Origin: Streptomyces sp. NBC_01689
Lineage (GTDB): Bacteria > Actinomycetota > Actinomycetes > Streptomycetales > Streptomycetaceae
NCBI RefSeq assembly: GCF_036250675.1
Contig: NZ_CP109592.1
Coordinates: 2,046,001 to 2,110,000 of the forward strand
Direction: 5' to 3'
Length of the DNA: 64,000 nucleotides
The position numbers and the translations under genes were made by a program. This document shows, one piece after another, positions 1 through 7,791 of this stretch. Numbering within the stretch: the first letter of the stretch is position 1; the number at the start of each line of letters is the position of its first letter. The notes below the pieces were generated by a model, which saw nothing but the letters and a program-made list of their open reading frames with translations, had not been told where the DNA came from and ran no database searches.

Positions 1-1251
1 CAGGGACCAGTCGTCGTGTCCTTCCCACCCGACGAGCGGCCAGTAGGCGAAATCGGCGTCGCGGTCGGCGAAGTAGTCGGTGATGTTGCCGAACCAGGTG
101 CGGGCGGCCGTGCCGGTCTCCCCCGCCCCGATGCCGAACTCACTGACCCAGACGGGTGCGGTGAAGTGCTGGTTCCCCTGCTCGACGAAGAGGGCCTGGT
201 CGTCGAGGGTCTGGAAGAGCTGGTCCCGGGTGAGGTCCTGGTAGCGGGCGTCATGGGTCTCGCCGATCCCGGTGGCGCCGCTGTGGCTGGGGCCGGTGTA
301 TCCGTAGAAGTGGGCGGAGTACACGAGCTTGTGGGCGGCGACGAGGGTGTGGGAGAGCGTGCGGGCCGGAGCGAGGGTGGGCCGGCCGTGCGGCAGTCCG
401 TCGACCGGCAGGCCGGTCCAGTTGATGCCCTCGATGACGATGAGCAGGTCCGGGTCGGCCTCGGTCAGGATGCGGTCGGCGGCGAGTTGCGCCGCCGCGT
501 ACCAGTCGTGGGCGTCGCCCTGACCCCAGTTGGGATCGTCCAGCACGTCCCGGCGCACCTCGTTGTAGAGGTCCGCGCCCACCACGCCGGGGTCACCCGC
601 GTAGCGACGGGCCATGAAGACCCAGTCGTCCGCCCACTGCTGGGTGGACTGGGCGCTGTTCCACCGCTCGTTGCCGTCGATGCCGCAGCACCAGCGGGAG
701 GTGTTGGTGTGGTTGTTGAGGATGACCGCGAACCCGTCTCCGGTGAGGGCGGCGACGACGGCGTCGTACACCTGGAGGGGTGTGCGGCCGCGCAGTTGCG
801 GATTGGCCGTCACCGCGGCGTCCGGTACCGGCGCCGTGGCGTGGATCATCTCGTTGGAGAAGGGCAGCCGGATGCTGTTGATGCCGAGCCGGTGGAAGTC
901 GCCGAGCAGTTGCGCCAGGGGGACGCGGTCCAGGCCGAGAGGGACGCCGTAGGAGTTCTGGCCCGCGTGGTGTTCGGCCGGGTCGGCGGTGCTCCCGCTG
1001 CCGGTCCAGGAGCCCTGTGCTCCGTCCCAGTTGGCCGACTCGAGCCGGAAACGGTTGCCCGCCGCGTCGACGATGTACCGCCCGCGGGTCGACAGCGGCG
1101 GTTGCCAGGTCCTGGCCGCCGGGGCGTCGGCGGAGACCGCCGGACCACCCGGAGACTCCTTCGTCGCGGCGACGGCCCCGGGCGCCGTGGCCAGCAGCAG
1201 GAGAGCCGCCGTCGCTAATGTCAGGTACTTGCCAAGTCTGCGCGTCGCCAT
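1..1251 (-). CDS. Secreted GH5-family glycoside hydrolase (cellulase-like), 3' end cut by window edge
   Basis: The gene runs off the left edge; 417 codons are visible. The start at 1251 is followed by MATRRLGKYLTLATAALLL and an AVAA cleavage region, a typical Sec signal peptide. The mature part follows a GH5 layout: INSIRLPFSNEM near residue 125, the acid/base Glu in DLYNEV, and the nucleophile Glu in WVSEFGIG. The product is probably an extracellular endo-beta-glucanase or mannanase that cuts plant polysaccharide; substrate cannot be read from the sequence. Codon 12 is TTA (taa at 1216-1218 on the plus strand), the only in-frame TTA I found in the window, so translation should depend on the bldA tRNA and be restricted to developing colonies. 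A 13-bp match to the 24.56-kb sugar operon promoter lies at 1362-1374. GH5 assignment is firm; substrate is inference. Confidence 0.85.
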   Translation of the reverse strand, partial: MATRRLGKYLTLATAALLLLATAPGAVAATKESPGGPAVSADAPAARTWQPPLSTRGRYIVDAAGNRFRLESANWDGAQGSWTGSGSTADPAEHHAGQNSYGVPLGLDRVPLAQLLGDFHRLGINSIRLPFSNEMIHATAPVPDAAVTANPQLRGRTPLQVYDAVVAALTGDGFAVILNNHTNTSRWCCGIDGNERWNSAQSTQQWADDWVFMARRYAGDPGVVGADLYNEVRRDVLDDPNWGQGDAHDWYAAAQLAADRILTEADPDLLIVIEGINWTGLPVDGLPHGRPTLAPARTLSHTLVAAHKLVYSAHFYGYTGPSHSGATGIGETHDARYQDLTRDQLFQTLDDQALFVEQGNQHFTAPVWVSEFGIGAGETGTAARTWFGNITDYFADRDADFAYWPLVGWEGHDDWSL

Positions 1252-1969
1252 GGGACCTCCGCGAGTGGGTGGTGGTGCACGGACGGGGGTGCGCGCGCCG
1301 GACATCGCCTCGGGGGGCACGGGTCGCGGCGATGCGCGCCGGACCGGAACGGCCACCGGAACGACGTTGACACCGAGGGGACTTGAGCCTTCCCTCCGCC
1401 CGCGGGCACAGCCCGGATCCTAGCGGGAAGGCGGTGCCACGGGGGAGGTTCCGGGCCGCCCCGACGACGTGCGCCGTGCGGTACGCGGCGCCGTGCGCAA
1501 CGCCGAACGCGGCGCCGTGCGCAACGCCGAACGCGGCGGCGTGCGCGGCGCGGCGCCATGCGCGGCGCGGTACACGCAAAGGGAAAACCCCGGCACGCAC
1601 GTCCGGCCGCGCTCGGGCTCGGTGTCGGCAGCCGGTGCCTGCGCGAGCCGTCCGCCAGGTCGCCGCACGCTGCTCTCGGTGACAACACCCGCCACCCGAA
1701 AGCCAGTTGTTCATGTGACGCGAGCTCCCCGGCTCTTGCCTGCTTGGGCATGAGCACGCCATCATTACCGCCGGGTATCTACTCGCATAGACACCTGCTT
1801 CTCCCGTTCCTCCCGCTTCGCCGCATTCCGCTTTCCCGCTTCACCGGCTCCCCAGGGACCACCGGCATGTCCGGCTTCCCCGGCTCGCCCTGTTCCCTCT
1901 GTCCGACCAGCTCGACCAGCTCCGCTGACAGCGACCATCCGTCCCCCCGTTTCCAGGAGGATCGCCCCA
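1252..1969. other. Divergent intergenic region with GC-rich repeats
   Basis: About 718 bp without a convincing gene lie between the minus-strand GH5 gene and the plus-strand DUF3103-like gene. It should hold both promoters. I see the 13-mer cgacgttgacacc at 1362-1374, shared with the promoter region of the sugar ABC operon, and a 24-bp tandem repeat at 1485-1534. Long reading frames crossing here have arginine-rich, repeat-derived translations and no ribosome binding sites, so I treat them as non-coding. No clean -35/-10 pair could be assigned. Confidence 0.5.
1485..1560. repeat. 24-bp tandem repeat, two good copies plus a degenerate one
   Basis: A 24-bp unit containing gccgtgcgcaacgccgaacg repeats exactly from about 1485 to 1534 and then decays into gcgcggcg-rich sequence up to 1560. 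It is upstream of the GH5 and DUF3103-like genes. No function is evident; it could affect the divergent promoter region or simply be slippage-derived. Confidence 0.6.
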
Positions 1970-3124
1970 GTGAGACCCCGTCAATCCCGTCGGCGCGGCG
2001 CCGTCGCCGCCCTCGTGGGATCCCTGCTCGCCCTGTCCGCCGGCCAGACCGCCGGCGCCGTGCGGGCCACCGCTGCCGCCCCCGCCACCACCACCGCCGT
2101 CTCGGTCGACGCGGCGCAGGACCAGGCCGCCCGCGCGATCGCCCGCTCCCTCGCGGACTCCGGCTGGCGCGCCCGCGTCCAGCACGCCGCGCTCACCTCG
2201 GACGAGGTTCCCGTCACCGCTCTCGCGGGACGGGCCCACGGTGGGCTGCGGGCCACGCTGGCCGCGGCCGACCGGCGGATCGCCACCGCCAAGGGCCTGG
2301 ACGCGAAGGTGGGTCCGCTGCTCCGGCTGCGTCTCGGAGCCGGCAGCATGCGTACCGCGCTGACCTCGGGCGCCGCTCCGTGGGTCGCCCCGGCCACCTC
2401 CGACGACCACGCCGCCACCGTCGTCGCCTACGACAGCCACGGACGCGCGCACACCCTGGACGCGCGCCACGCGCCCGCCCACCCCGTCTACGTCGTCGAC
2501 ATCGACGGTTCCAAGGCCCTCGCCGCCGGTCTCGACGTGCTCGACGAGCAGTTCCGTCGGTACGGCCTCGACTCAGCCGCCCCGGCCGCGCACCCGCGGA
2601 CGGCACCGTCCGACCGGGCGCGGGCGGCCGGCGCGGGCTTCTGGACCAGCCGGGTCACCGCGGTGGAGCTCTCGGACGACGAGGAACCCTGGGTGAAGGG
2701 CGACGCCGAGATCTACACGCTGGTCACCGGCTTCGGGCAGGACGGCCAGGTGCGGGTCGACCCCGTCGACATGCCGTATCTCGACAACGACGGCACCGTG
2801 TACCGGCCCAACCAGATCCTCGTCAACTGGTCCAACTACAAGTACGACCTGGCCGACGCCGTGATGATGGAGGAGGACGGCAGCACCAACTACCGCGACC
2901 TCGCCAAGGCCATCGCCACGGCGCTGCTGACAATCACCGACCAGGGCACCTACATCCCGCTGGTGAACGCGGTGCTGGACGCCATCCCGGACGACTGGTG
3001 GACCGACGATCCCGACTACGTCGACTCCTGGTACACCCTCGCCCGGAGTGACAACGGCACCCGCTACGGGGCGCGCGGCAATGGCTGGATGACCGTGGAG
3101 CCGTACTTCGTGCAGGAGTTCTGA
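1970..3124 (+). CDS. Secreted DUF3103-like protein
   Basis: A 384-residue protein starts at GTG 1970 with a strong AGGAGG site at 1955-1960. The N-terminus (RRRGAVAALVGSLLALSAGQ then ATAA) is a signal peptide, so the protein is exported. The mature part has an acidic alpha-helical region, a PVYVVDIDGSKAL strand in the middle and a C-terminal domain rich in aromatic and acidic residues (DDWWTDDPDY) ending in YFVQEF. Overall length and the VYVVD-type strand recall the DUF3103 family of exported bacterial proteins of unknown function; this is recognition from memory. No catalytic motif is evident. It converges on the PHP gene and ends before a strong shared terminator. Confidence 0.8.
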   Translation: MRPRQSRRRGAVAALVGSLLALSAGQTAGAVRATAAAPATTTAVSVDAAQDQAARAIARSLADSGWRARVQHAALTSDEVPVTALAGRAHGGLRATLAAADRRIATAKGLDAKVGPLLRLRLGAGSMRTALTSGAAPWVAPATSDDHAATVVAYDSHGRAHTLDARHAPAHPVYVVDIDGSKALAAGLDVLDEQFRRYGLDSAAPAAHPRTAPSDRARAAGAGFWTSRVTAVELSDDEEPWVKGDAEIYTLVTGFGQDGQVRVDPVDMPYLDNDGTVYRPNQILVNWSNYKYDLADAVMMEEDGSTNYRDLAKAIATALLTITDQGTYIPLVNAVLDAIPDDWWTDDPDYVDSWYTLARSDNGTRYGARGNGWMTVEPYFVQEF

Positions 3125-3195
3125 GTCCGCTCCCGCCCGGCCGCCGCGCTCCCGGCGGGACGGGGTGGCCGGGACGGAACCGGCCGTGAACGGAA

Positions 3196-3230
3196 CGAGC
3201 CGTGCCCGGGGACGTCCCGGGCACGGCTCG
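3196..3230. terminator. Bidirectional intrinsic terminator
   Basis: A perfect 15-bp inverted repeat (cgagccgtgcccggg at 3196-3210 and its complement at 3216-3230) with a 5-nt loop lies between two convergent genes (stops at 3124 and 3288). No U-tract follows, as is common for Streptomyces terminators. Confidence 0.85.
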
Positions 3231-3287
3231 GCCGCGTCCTGCCGTCAGGTCACCGCGGGGTGGCCGGACGGCGGACCGCGGCGGGGA

Positions 3288-4919
3288 TCACCGGCCGGTC
3301 TTCTTCAGGAAGATGGGGTTGGTGAGGGCGGCCATCGGGCCGAACATGAGCGCGGCGCCCATGGTGTTGCCCTGGCCGGGCGTGCCGTCCGCCATGGGGT
3401 GGCGGACCTCGGCGCGCACGTACGCGGCGAGCGACGTGGTCGTCCGCCAGGTGACGGTGCCCTCGCCGGAGGCGCCCACCGACTCCTGGTGCATCTGGCC
3501 CTCGTCGGTGATGAAGCGGACCGTGCCGCTCGGCACGCCCTTCACGTCGAGGCGGATGTCGACGGGCGCGTCGGCGGCCGCCTTGAGGGTCTCACCGATA
3601 CCCGCCTGCCGGGCGTCTCCGGAGGCGGTGAAGGTCAGCTGCACGGCGGAGGTCTCCGCGATGTAGCTGCGGCCCGCCCGGATCCCGTCCATGATCGCGT
3701 CGGTGGCCAGGTCGTCGGCGAGGACGACGTTGTGCGGCATGCCGATGACCTGCGGCTCGCTGTGCGCGTCGCTGTTGCCCATCGCGGGGACCCAGTCGCC
3801 GCCGCTGCGGACCGCCTCACCGATCTTCTGGTCCCAGGTGCTGATGGCGTGCTCGTCGTCGTACGTCCAGGGACCGGTCCACACCTCGGTGGCGTCCGTG
3901 TCCTCGAAGCCGAACTTCCACTGGCTCGCGACATAGGCGCAGTACATGTGCGCGGGCACCACGATGCCGCCGCTGCGGCGCACCTGACGGGCGAAGCGCG
4001 GGAACGCGTCGTCGCGGTTGCGGTAACGCCAGTCGATCCACTCGCCGGGCTCCAGGCCGAGCGCGAGCCAGTGGCCGTTGCGGGTGGTGACCTCCTCACC
4101 GGTGATGATGAGCAGCTCGGAGTCGGCGTACTCGCCCCACACACCGTGCGAGGACGAGGTGTTGTGGTCGGTGGAGACCATGAAGTCGAGCCCCGCCGCG
4201 CGCGCACCGGCGGCCACCTCGGCGGGCTGGCGCTTACCGTCGGAGTGCACGGTGTGCAGGTGGCAGTCGCCCCGGTACCAGGCGCGGCCACGCCCCTTGG
4301 CGCGTCGCGGCGGGAAGTTCCTGACGGCGGCCGGGCCGGGCTCACCGTAGGTCAGGGTCACCTGGACCCGGTAGTTCAGGCCCTGGGGCGCGACCTGGTA
4401 CGGGCCCAGGACGATGTGCCAGGTGCCGCGGCCGACCGGGCCGGGGAGGTAGCCCGGGGTGGCCTCGCTGTTGCTGATCTCGAACGAGGTGCGGAAACCG
4501 CCGGACCAGCCGCGGAAGCCCCGGCCGCCCAGCTCGGTGCCGCGTTCGTCGAAGACACCGATGTCACAGGAGTTGCCGGGCGTCCCGGACGGGACGGCCG
4601 GCTTGTCGTAGGAGTACGAGACGGCGATCTTCTGCACACCGCGCGGGACCTCGACCGGGAGGTAGACGAAGTCGGCGACACCGGTGGGCAGCAGCCCGGT
4701 GATGACACGGGTCTCCTCGCCGGTCTTCGGCGGCGCGCCCGCGGTGGTGCCGTCGGCCGCCTCCGCGAAGGAGACCGGGGCCAGGGTGAGGGCCGCGGCG
4801 CCCGCGACACCCGCGGCGAGCAGCCGGCGCCGGCCCAGCGTGCCGGTGGCCTCGCCGTCGCCTCGCGCCTCGGGCTCGAAGATGTCCACGTGGCTCTCGC
4901 AGTGTCCGTCAAGGCACAT
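3288..4919 (-). CDS. Tat-exported PHP-domain metallo-phosphoesterase (CehA/McbA type)
   Basis: The 543-residue product starts at ATG 4919 with GAGGA upstream. A hydrophilic N-terminus is followed by a twin-arginine signal (GRRRLLAAGVAGAAALTLAP), so it is probably secreted folded. A beta-rich domain of about 170 residues precedes a PHP hydrolase domain with the metal motifs GDCHLHTVHSDGK near residue 219, STDHNT, HMYC and NSDAHSEP near residue 383. PHP domains of the CehA/McbA family hydrolyse phosphoesters, sometimes carbamates. The metal-binding His and Asp residues are present, so an active enzyme is expected; the natural substrate is unknown. It is monocistronic: convergent with the DUF3103-like gene and separated from the upstream GH92 gene by a hairpin. 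Confidence 0.85.
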   Translation of the reverse strand: MCLDGHCESHVDIFEPEARGDGEATGTLGRRRLLAAGVAGAAALTLAPVSFAEAADGTTAGAPPKTGEETRVITGLLPTGVADFVYLPVEVPRGVQKIAVSYSYDKPAVPSGTPGNSCDIGVFDERGTELGGRGFRGWSGGFRTSFEISNSEATPGYLPGPVGRGTWHIVLGPYQVAPQGLNYRVQVTLTYGEPGPAAVRNFPPRRAKGRGRAWYRGDCHLHTVHSDGKRQPAEVAAGARAAGLDFMVSTDHNTSSSHGVWGEYADSELLIITGEEVTTRNGHWLALGLEPGEWIDWRYRNRDDAFPRFARQVRRSGGIVVPAHMYCAYVASQWKFGFEDTDATEVWTGPWTYDDEHAISTWDQKIGEAVRSGGDWVPAMGNSDAHSEPQVIGMPHNVVLADDLATDAIMDGIRAGRSYIAETSAVQLTFTASGDARQAGIGETLKAAADAPVDIRLDVKGVPSGTVRFITDEGQMHQESVGASGEGTVTWRTTTSLAAYVRAEVRHPMADGTPGQGNTMGAALMFGPMAALTNPIFLKKTGR

Positions 4920-5230
4920 GTGTCCTCAGCAATGTTCTTCGTGGTGGATACGGGGGGATGTCCTGGACTCTCATACGCCCCGGTGAACGACGCGTGAGTC
5001 CCGGATGGCCCGGACGGCAACTGCCCGTGGCGCACTGCCCCGCGTCGCCGCAGGTCAGGACCAATGACGGCGCGGATGTCCGGCAACGGCAACCCCGTAC
5101 GTCCGACGCGTCCCGGTCCCCGGCCGTGACGTGCGCACGGTCGCGGCACCCGTCCCTCGCGCGCCCTGGGGCAGGTGCGCGTGGACGGGTGCCGCGACCG
5201 TCTCTCCTCAGCGGACGGCCGGCGCCCCGC
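4920..5230. other. Intergenic region: promoter of the PHP gene and terminator of the GH92 gene
   Basis: This 311-bp stretch separates two minus-strand genes. Its right part holds the long hairpin at 5137-5201. The left part should contain the promoter of the PHP gene, but I cannot name a convincing -35/-10 pair. No supported gene is present. Confidence 0.5.
5137..5201 (-). terminator. Long hairpin downstream of the GH92 gene
   Basis: A perfect 19-bp inverted repeat (arms 5137-5155 and 5183-5201) with a 27-nt loop lies just downstream of the GH92 stop at 5231. It most likely terminates GH92 transcription before the PHP gene. Confidence 0.7.
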
Positions 5231-7588
5231 TCACCCCGCCGGCCGCAGGGCCGGCGGGGCCGCGTCGGCGGACGTCCCCCACCCGGACGGTTCGGCGCCG
5301 ACCGTGAAGGAGAGCGACCGCAGGTGCCGGAGCGAGCCGGTCGTCAGATACGTACGGTCGTAGGGTGAGCCGTCCACCCGGGCCGAGCGGATGTAGCGGT
5401 CGTGGTCCGAGCTGCCCGGCGCGCTGACGGTCAGCCCGCCACGCGGGTAGTAACGCCGGTCGAGCTTCAGGTCGACCCGCTCGAAGACGGGCGTCGACAG
5501 GCCCCAGGTGTCGTAGCCCGGCTGCACCGGGAAGAGGCCGATGGACGAGAGCACGTTCCACGCGGACATCGTGCCGAGGTCGTCGTTGCCGGTCATTCCG
5601 GTCGGCGCGTCCGTGAACAGCGTCAGCGCGGCGTGCACCACGTCGGTCGTCTTCCAGGGCTGGCCGGTCGACAGATACGTGTACGGGGCGATGAGGTCGG
5701 GTTCGTTCTGCGGGTTGTACTTGTCCGCGTTGTAGTACTCGTACGGGCCGTTGACCCACACCTCGCGGGCCGTTCTCGCCGGGTCCCGCAGCAACTGGTC
5801 GTAGGCGAAGAAGGAGTCGAGGCGGTCGTTGGCCGCCCGGGTGCCGCCGATCAGGTCCACCATGCCGGGCAGGTCCTGCGGCACGAGCCACTGGTACTGC
5901 CAGGCCGTACCCTCGTGGAAGCCCTCGCTCAGGGCCGGGTCCGCCGGCCCGGTGAAGGCGCCGGAGGCGTCCCGCGCACGGAAGAACCCGGTCGAACTGT
6001 CGAAGATCTTCCGGTAGTTGCCGGCACGCGCGGCGTAGCGGGCCGCGTCCGCGTCATGGCCGAGGTCCCGTGCCATCGCGCCGAGCATGGCGTCGGACAG
6101 CGCGTACTCCAGGGTCGCGGAGGCTCCGTGGTCGTAGTCCGAGTCGCCGGGCTTCGCGTGCGGGCGGTCCTTGACGTAGGGCGCGAAGCCGTTCGCCAGG
6201 TACTCCTCGTCGGCCTCGCGGCCCACCGCGGACGAGTCGGCCGGCGGCACCCCGTCGGCGTTCTTGCGCAAGGCGCGATAGGCCCGTTCGGCATAGTCGC
6301 CGGGTCCCCCGAGCAGGCCCTGCTGGTAGGCGTTGGTCAGGAACGGGGTGACCGGGTCACCGGTCATGATGTTCGTCTCGACCGTGCCGTAGCCCCACTT
6401 GGGCAGCCAGCCGCTGTCCTCGTCGATCTTGATGACGGAGATCGCCATGTCGCGGGCCTCACGGGGCGCGAGCAGGGAGAGGAGCTGCGACTGGGTGCGG
6501 TAGGTGTCCCACAACGACCAGTTCTGGTAGTATGTGAAGCCCTGCGCCCGGTGGATCCGCTGGTCCCAGCCCGTGTAGCGGCCGTCGGCGTCGCTGCCGA
6601 TGTTGGGAGCGAGGAACGACCGGTAGAGCGACGAGTAGAAGGTGCGGCGCAGGGTGTCGCTCCCGCCCCGGGCGCGTACGGTGCCGAGCCGGTCCTCCCA
6701 GGCGCGGTGTGCCGCGGCCCGCACGGCGTCGTACGAACGGCCGCCCTCGGAGCGGAGGTTGAGGGCAGCGCCGCGGGCGTCCACGTACGACAGGGCGGTG
6801 GTCGCCTCGACGGTGCGGTCCTGGGTCGTGTCGAAGCGGACGAAGGCGCCGTTCCGTCCCGTGCCCACGGACTCCTTGGAGCCCTCGGTGACGGTGTCGC
6901 CGTTCCAGGTGCCCGAGGTGGTGAACGGACGGTCGAAACGGGTGATCGTGTAGACGGTGTACGGCTCGGTGTCCTGGCAGAAGCCGCTGCCGGTGATGGC
7001 GGTGCGCACCGTACGGCTGTCGAGGACCTCGACCCTGGTGGAGATCGTCCGGTGCAGGGACTGCCCTGCGTCGAGCAGCACGTTGGCCTTGCCGGTGGCC
7101 GGGAAGGTGTAGCGCTGCACTCCGGTGCGGGCGGTCGCGGTGAGTTCGGCCTCGATGCCGTTCTTCAGGCCGACCCGGTAGAAGCCGGGTCCGGCCCGCT
7201 CGCTGTCGTGGCCGAACTCCGCCTCGTACTTGGCGTAGTCCGTCTCCGTGACGTCGCCGGTCGTCGGCAGCACGGGCAGGTCGCCGCCCAGGCCGCAGCC
7301 GACGCCCGAGAGATGGACCAGGGAGAAGCCCCGGATGTGGTTCTGGGAGTGGTCGTAGCCGGTGTTGTGGCCGGTGTCCGGCGAGAACTGCACCATGCCG
7401 AAGGGCACGGCGGCGCCGGGGTAGGTGTTGCCCTCGTTCTCCGTTCCGATGAACGGATTGACCAGATCGGTGAGCGGGGAGCCGGGCGGGGCGGCCGCCT
7501 GCGCCGCCGGAACCGCCAGGGAGCTGCCGAGGAGCACGGCGGTCGCCACCGCCGTCCCGGCACCGCGCAGCCGTTGGATCCATCTCAT
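5231..7588 (-). CDS. Secreted GH92 alpha-mannosidase
   Basis: The 785-residue protein starts at ATG 7588 behind GAGGAGG. Residues 1-32 are a Sec signal peptide ending in AAQA. The remainder is a full-length GH92 enzyme: an N-terminal beta-domain opening DLVNPFIGTENEGNTYPGA, then an (alpha/alpha)6 domain with WSLWDTYRT near residue 355 and the conserved LPKWGYG plus MTGDP segment near residue 396. GH92 enzymes are calcium-dependent, inverting exo-alpha-mannosidases that trim mannose from N-glycans or yeast mannan. It is monocistronic, with its own promoter and a GACAACGTTGTC operator just downstream of the predicted transcription start, pointing to LacI-family repression, perhaps shared with the mannosidase operon at 15.4-24.5 kb. 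Confidence 0.93.
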   Translation of the reverse strand: MRWIQRLRGAGTAVATAVLLGSSLAVPAAQAAAPPGSPLTDLVNPFIGTENEGNTYPGAAVPFGMVQFSPDTGHNTGYDHSQNHIRGFSLVHLSGVGCGLGGDLPVLPTTGDVTETDYAKYEAEFGHDSERAGPGFYRVGLKNGIEAELTATARTGVQRYTFPATGKANVLLDAGQSLHRTISTRVEVLDSRTVRTAITGSGFCQDTEPYTVYTITRFDRPFTTSGTWNGDTVTEGSKESVGTGRNGAFVRFDTTQDRTVEATTALSYVDARGAALNLRSEGGRSYDAVRAAAHRAWEDRLGTVRARGGSDTLRRTFYSSLYRSFLAPNIGSDADGRYTGWDQRIHRAQGFTYYQNWSLWDTYRTQSQLLSLLAPREARDMAISVIKIDEDSGWLPKWGYGTVETNIMTGDPVTPFLTNAYQQGLLGGPGDYAERAYRALRKNADGVPPADSSAVGREADEEYLANGFAPYVKDRPHAKPGDSDYDHGASATLEYALSDAMLGAMARDLGHDADAARYAARAGNYRKIFDSSTGFFRARDASGAFTGPADPALSEGFHEGTAWQYQWLVPQDLPGMVDLIGGTRAANDRLDSFFAYDQLLRDPARTAREVWVNGPYEYYNADKYNPQNEPDLIAPYTYLSTGQPWKTTDVVHAALTLFTDAPTGMTGNDDLGTMSAWNVLSSIGLFPVQPGYDTWGLSTPVFERVDLKLDRRYYPRGGLTVSAPGSSDHDRYIRSARVDGSPYDRTYLTTGSLRHLRSLSFTVGAEPSGWGTSADAAPPALRPAG

Positions 7589-7614
7589 GGGCGGGGACGC
7601 CTCCTCGCAGTCTG

Positions 7615-7673
7615 GACAACGTTGTCACAGCATGAAGCGCGCTCATTCTTCGTCGTGTACACGTAAACGTCAA
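7615..7673 (-). promoter_or_regulatory. GH92 promoter with LacI-type operator
   Basis: Reading the minus strand, TTGACG (7673-7668) and AAGAAT (7650-7645) are separated by 17 bp. The predicted start near 7638 is followed at 7626-7615 by the perfect 12-bp palindrome GACAACGTTGTC, placed to block elongation. The central ACGT flanked by CA/TG is typical of LacI/GalR-family operators. Confidence 0.65.
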
Positions 7674-7791
7674 GGGCGCCGGGCCGGCGGGTGGCGCGCG
7701 GGGCACGCGCACCACCGGGGCAGCACCGGGTCTTGTCTCTCGCGGGATCCGGCGACCACCCGCCTTGCCCGCCGGTCAGGGTGACGGGTCG

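Noticed and set aside
16..1218. Long plus-strand frame opposite the GH5 gene
   Set aside because: It is the mirror image of a real gene in GC-rich DNA: no domain, no ribosome site, low-complexity Val/Gly/Arg composition.
1558..3051. Arginine/proline-rich plus-strand frame overlapping the DUF3103-like gene
   Set aside because: Its translation is repeat-derived and overlaps a gene with a clear start and signal peptide in another frame.
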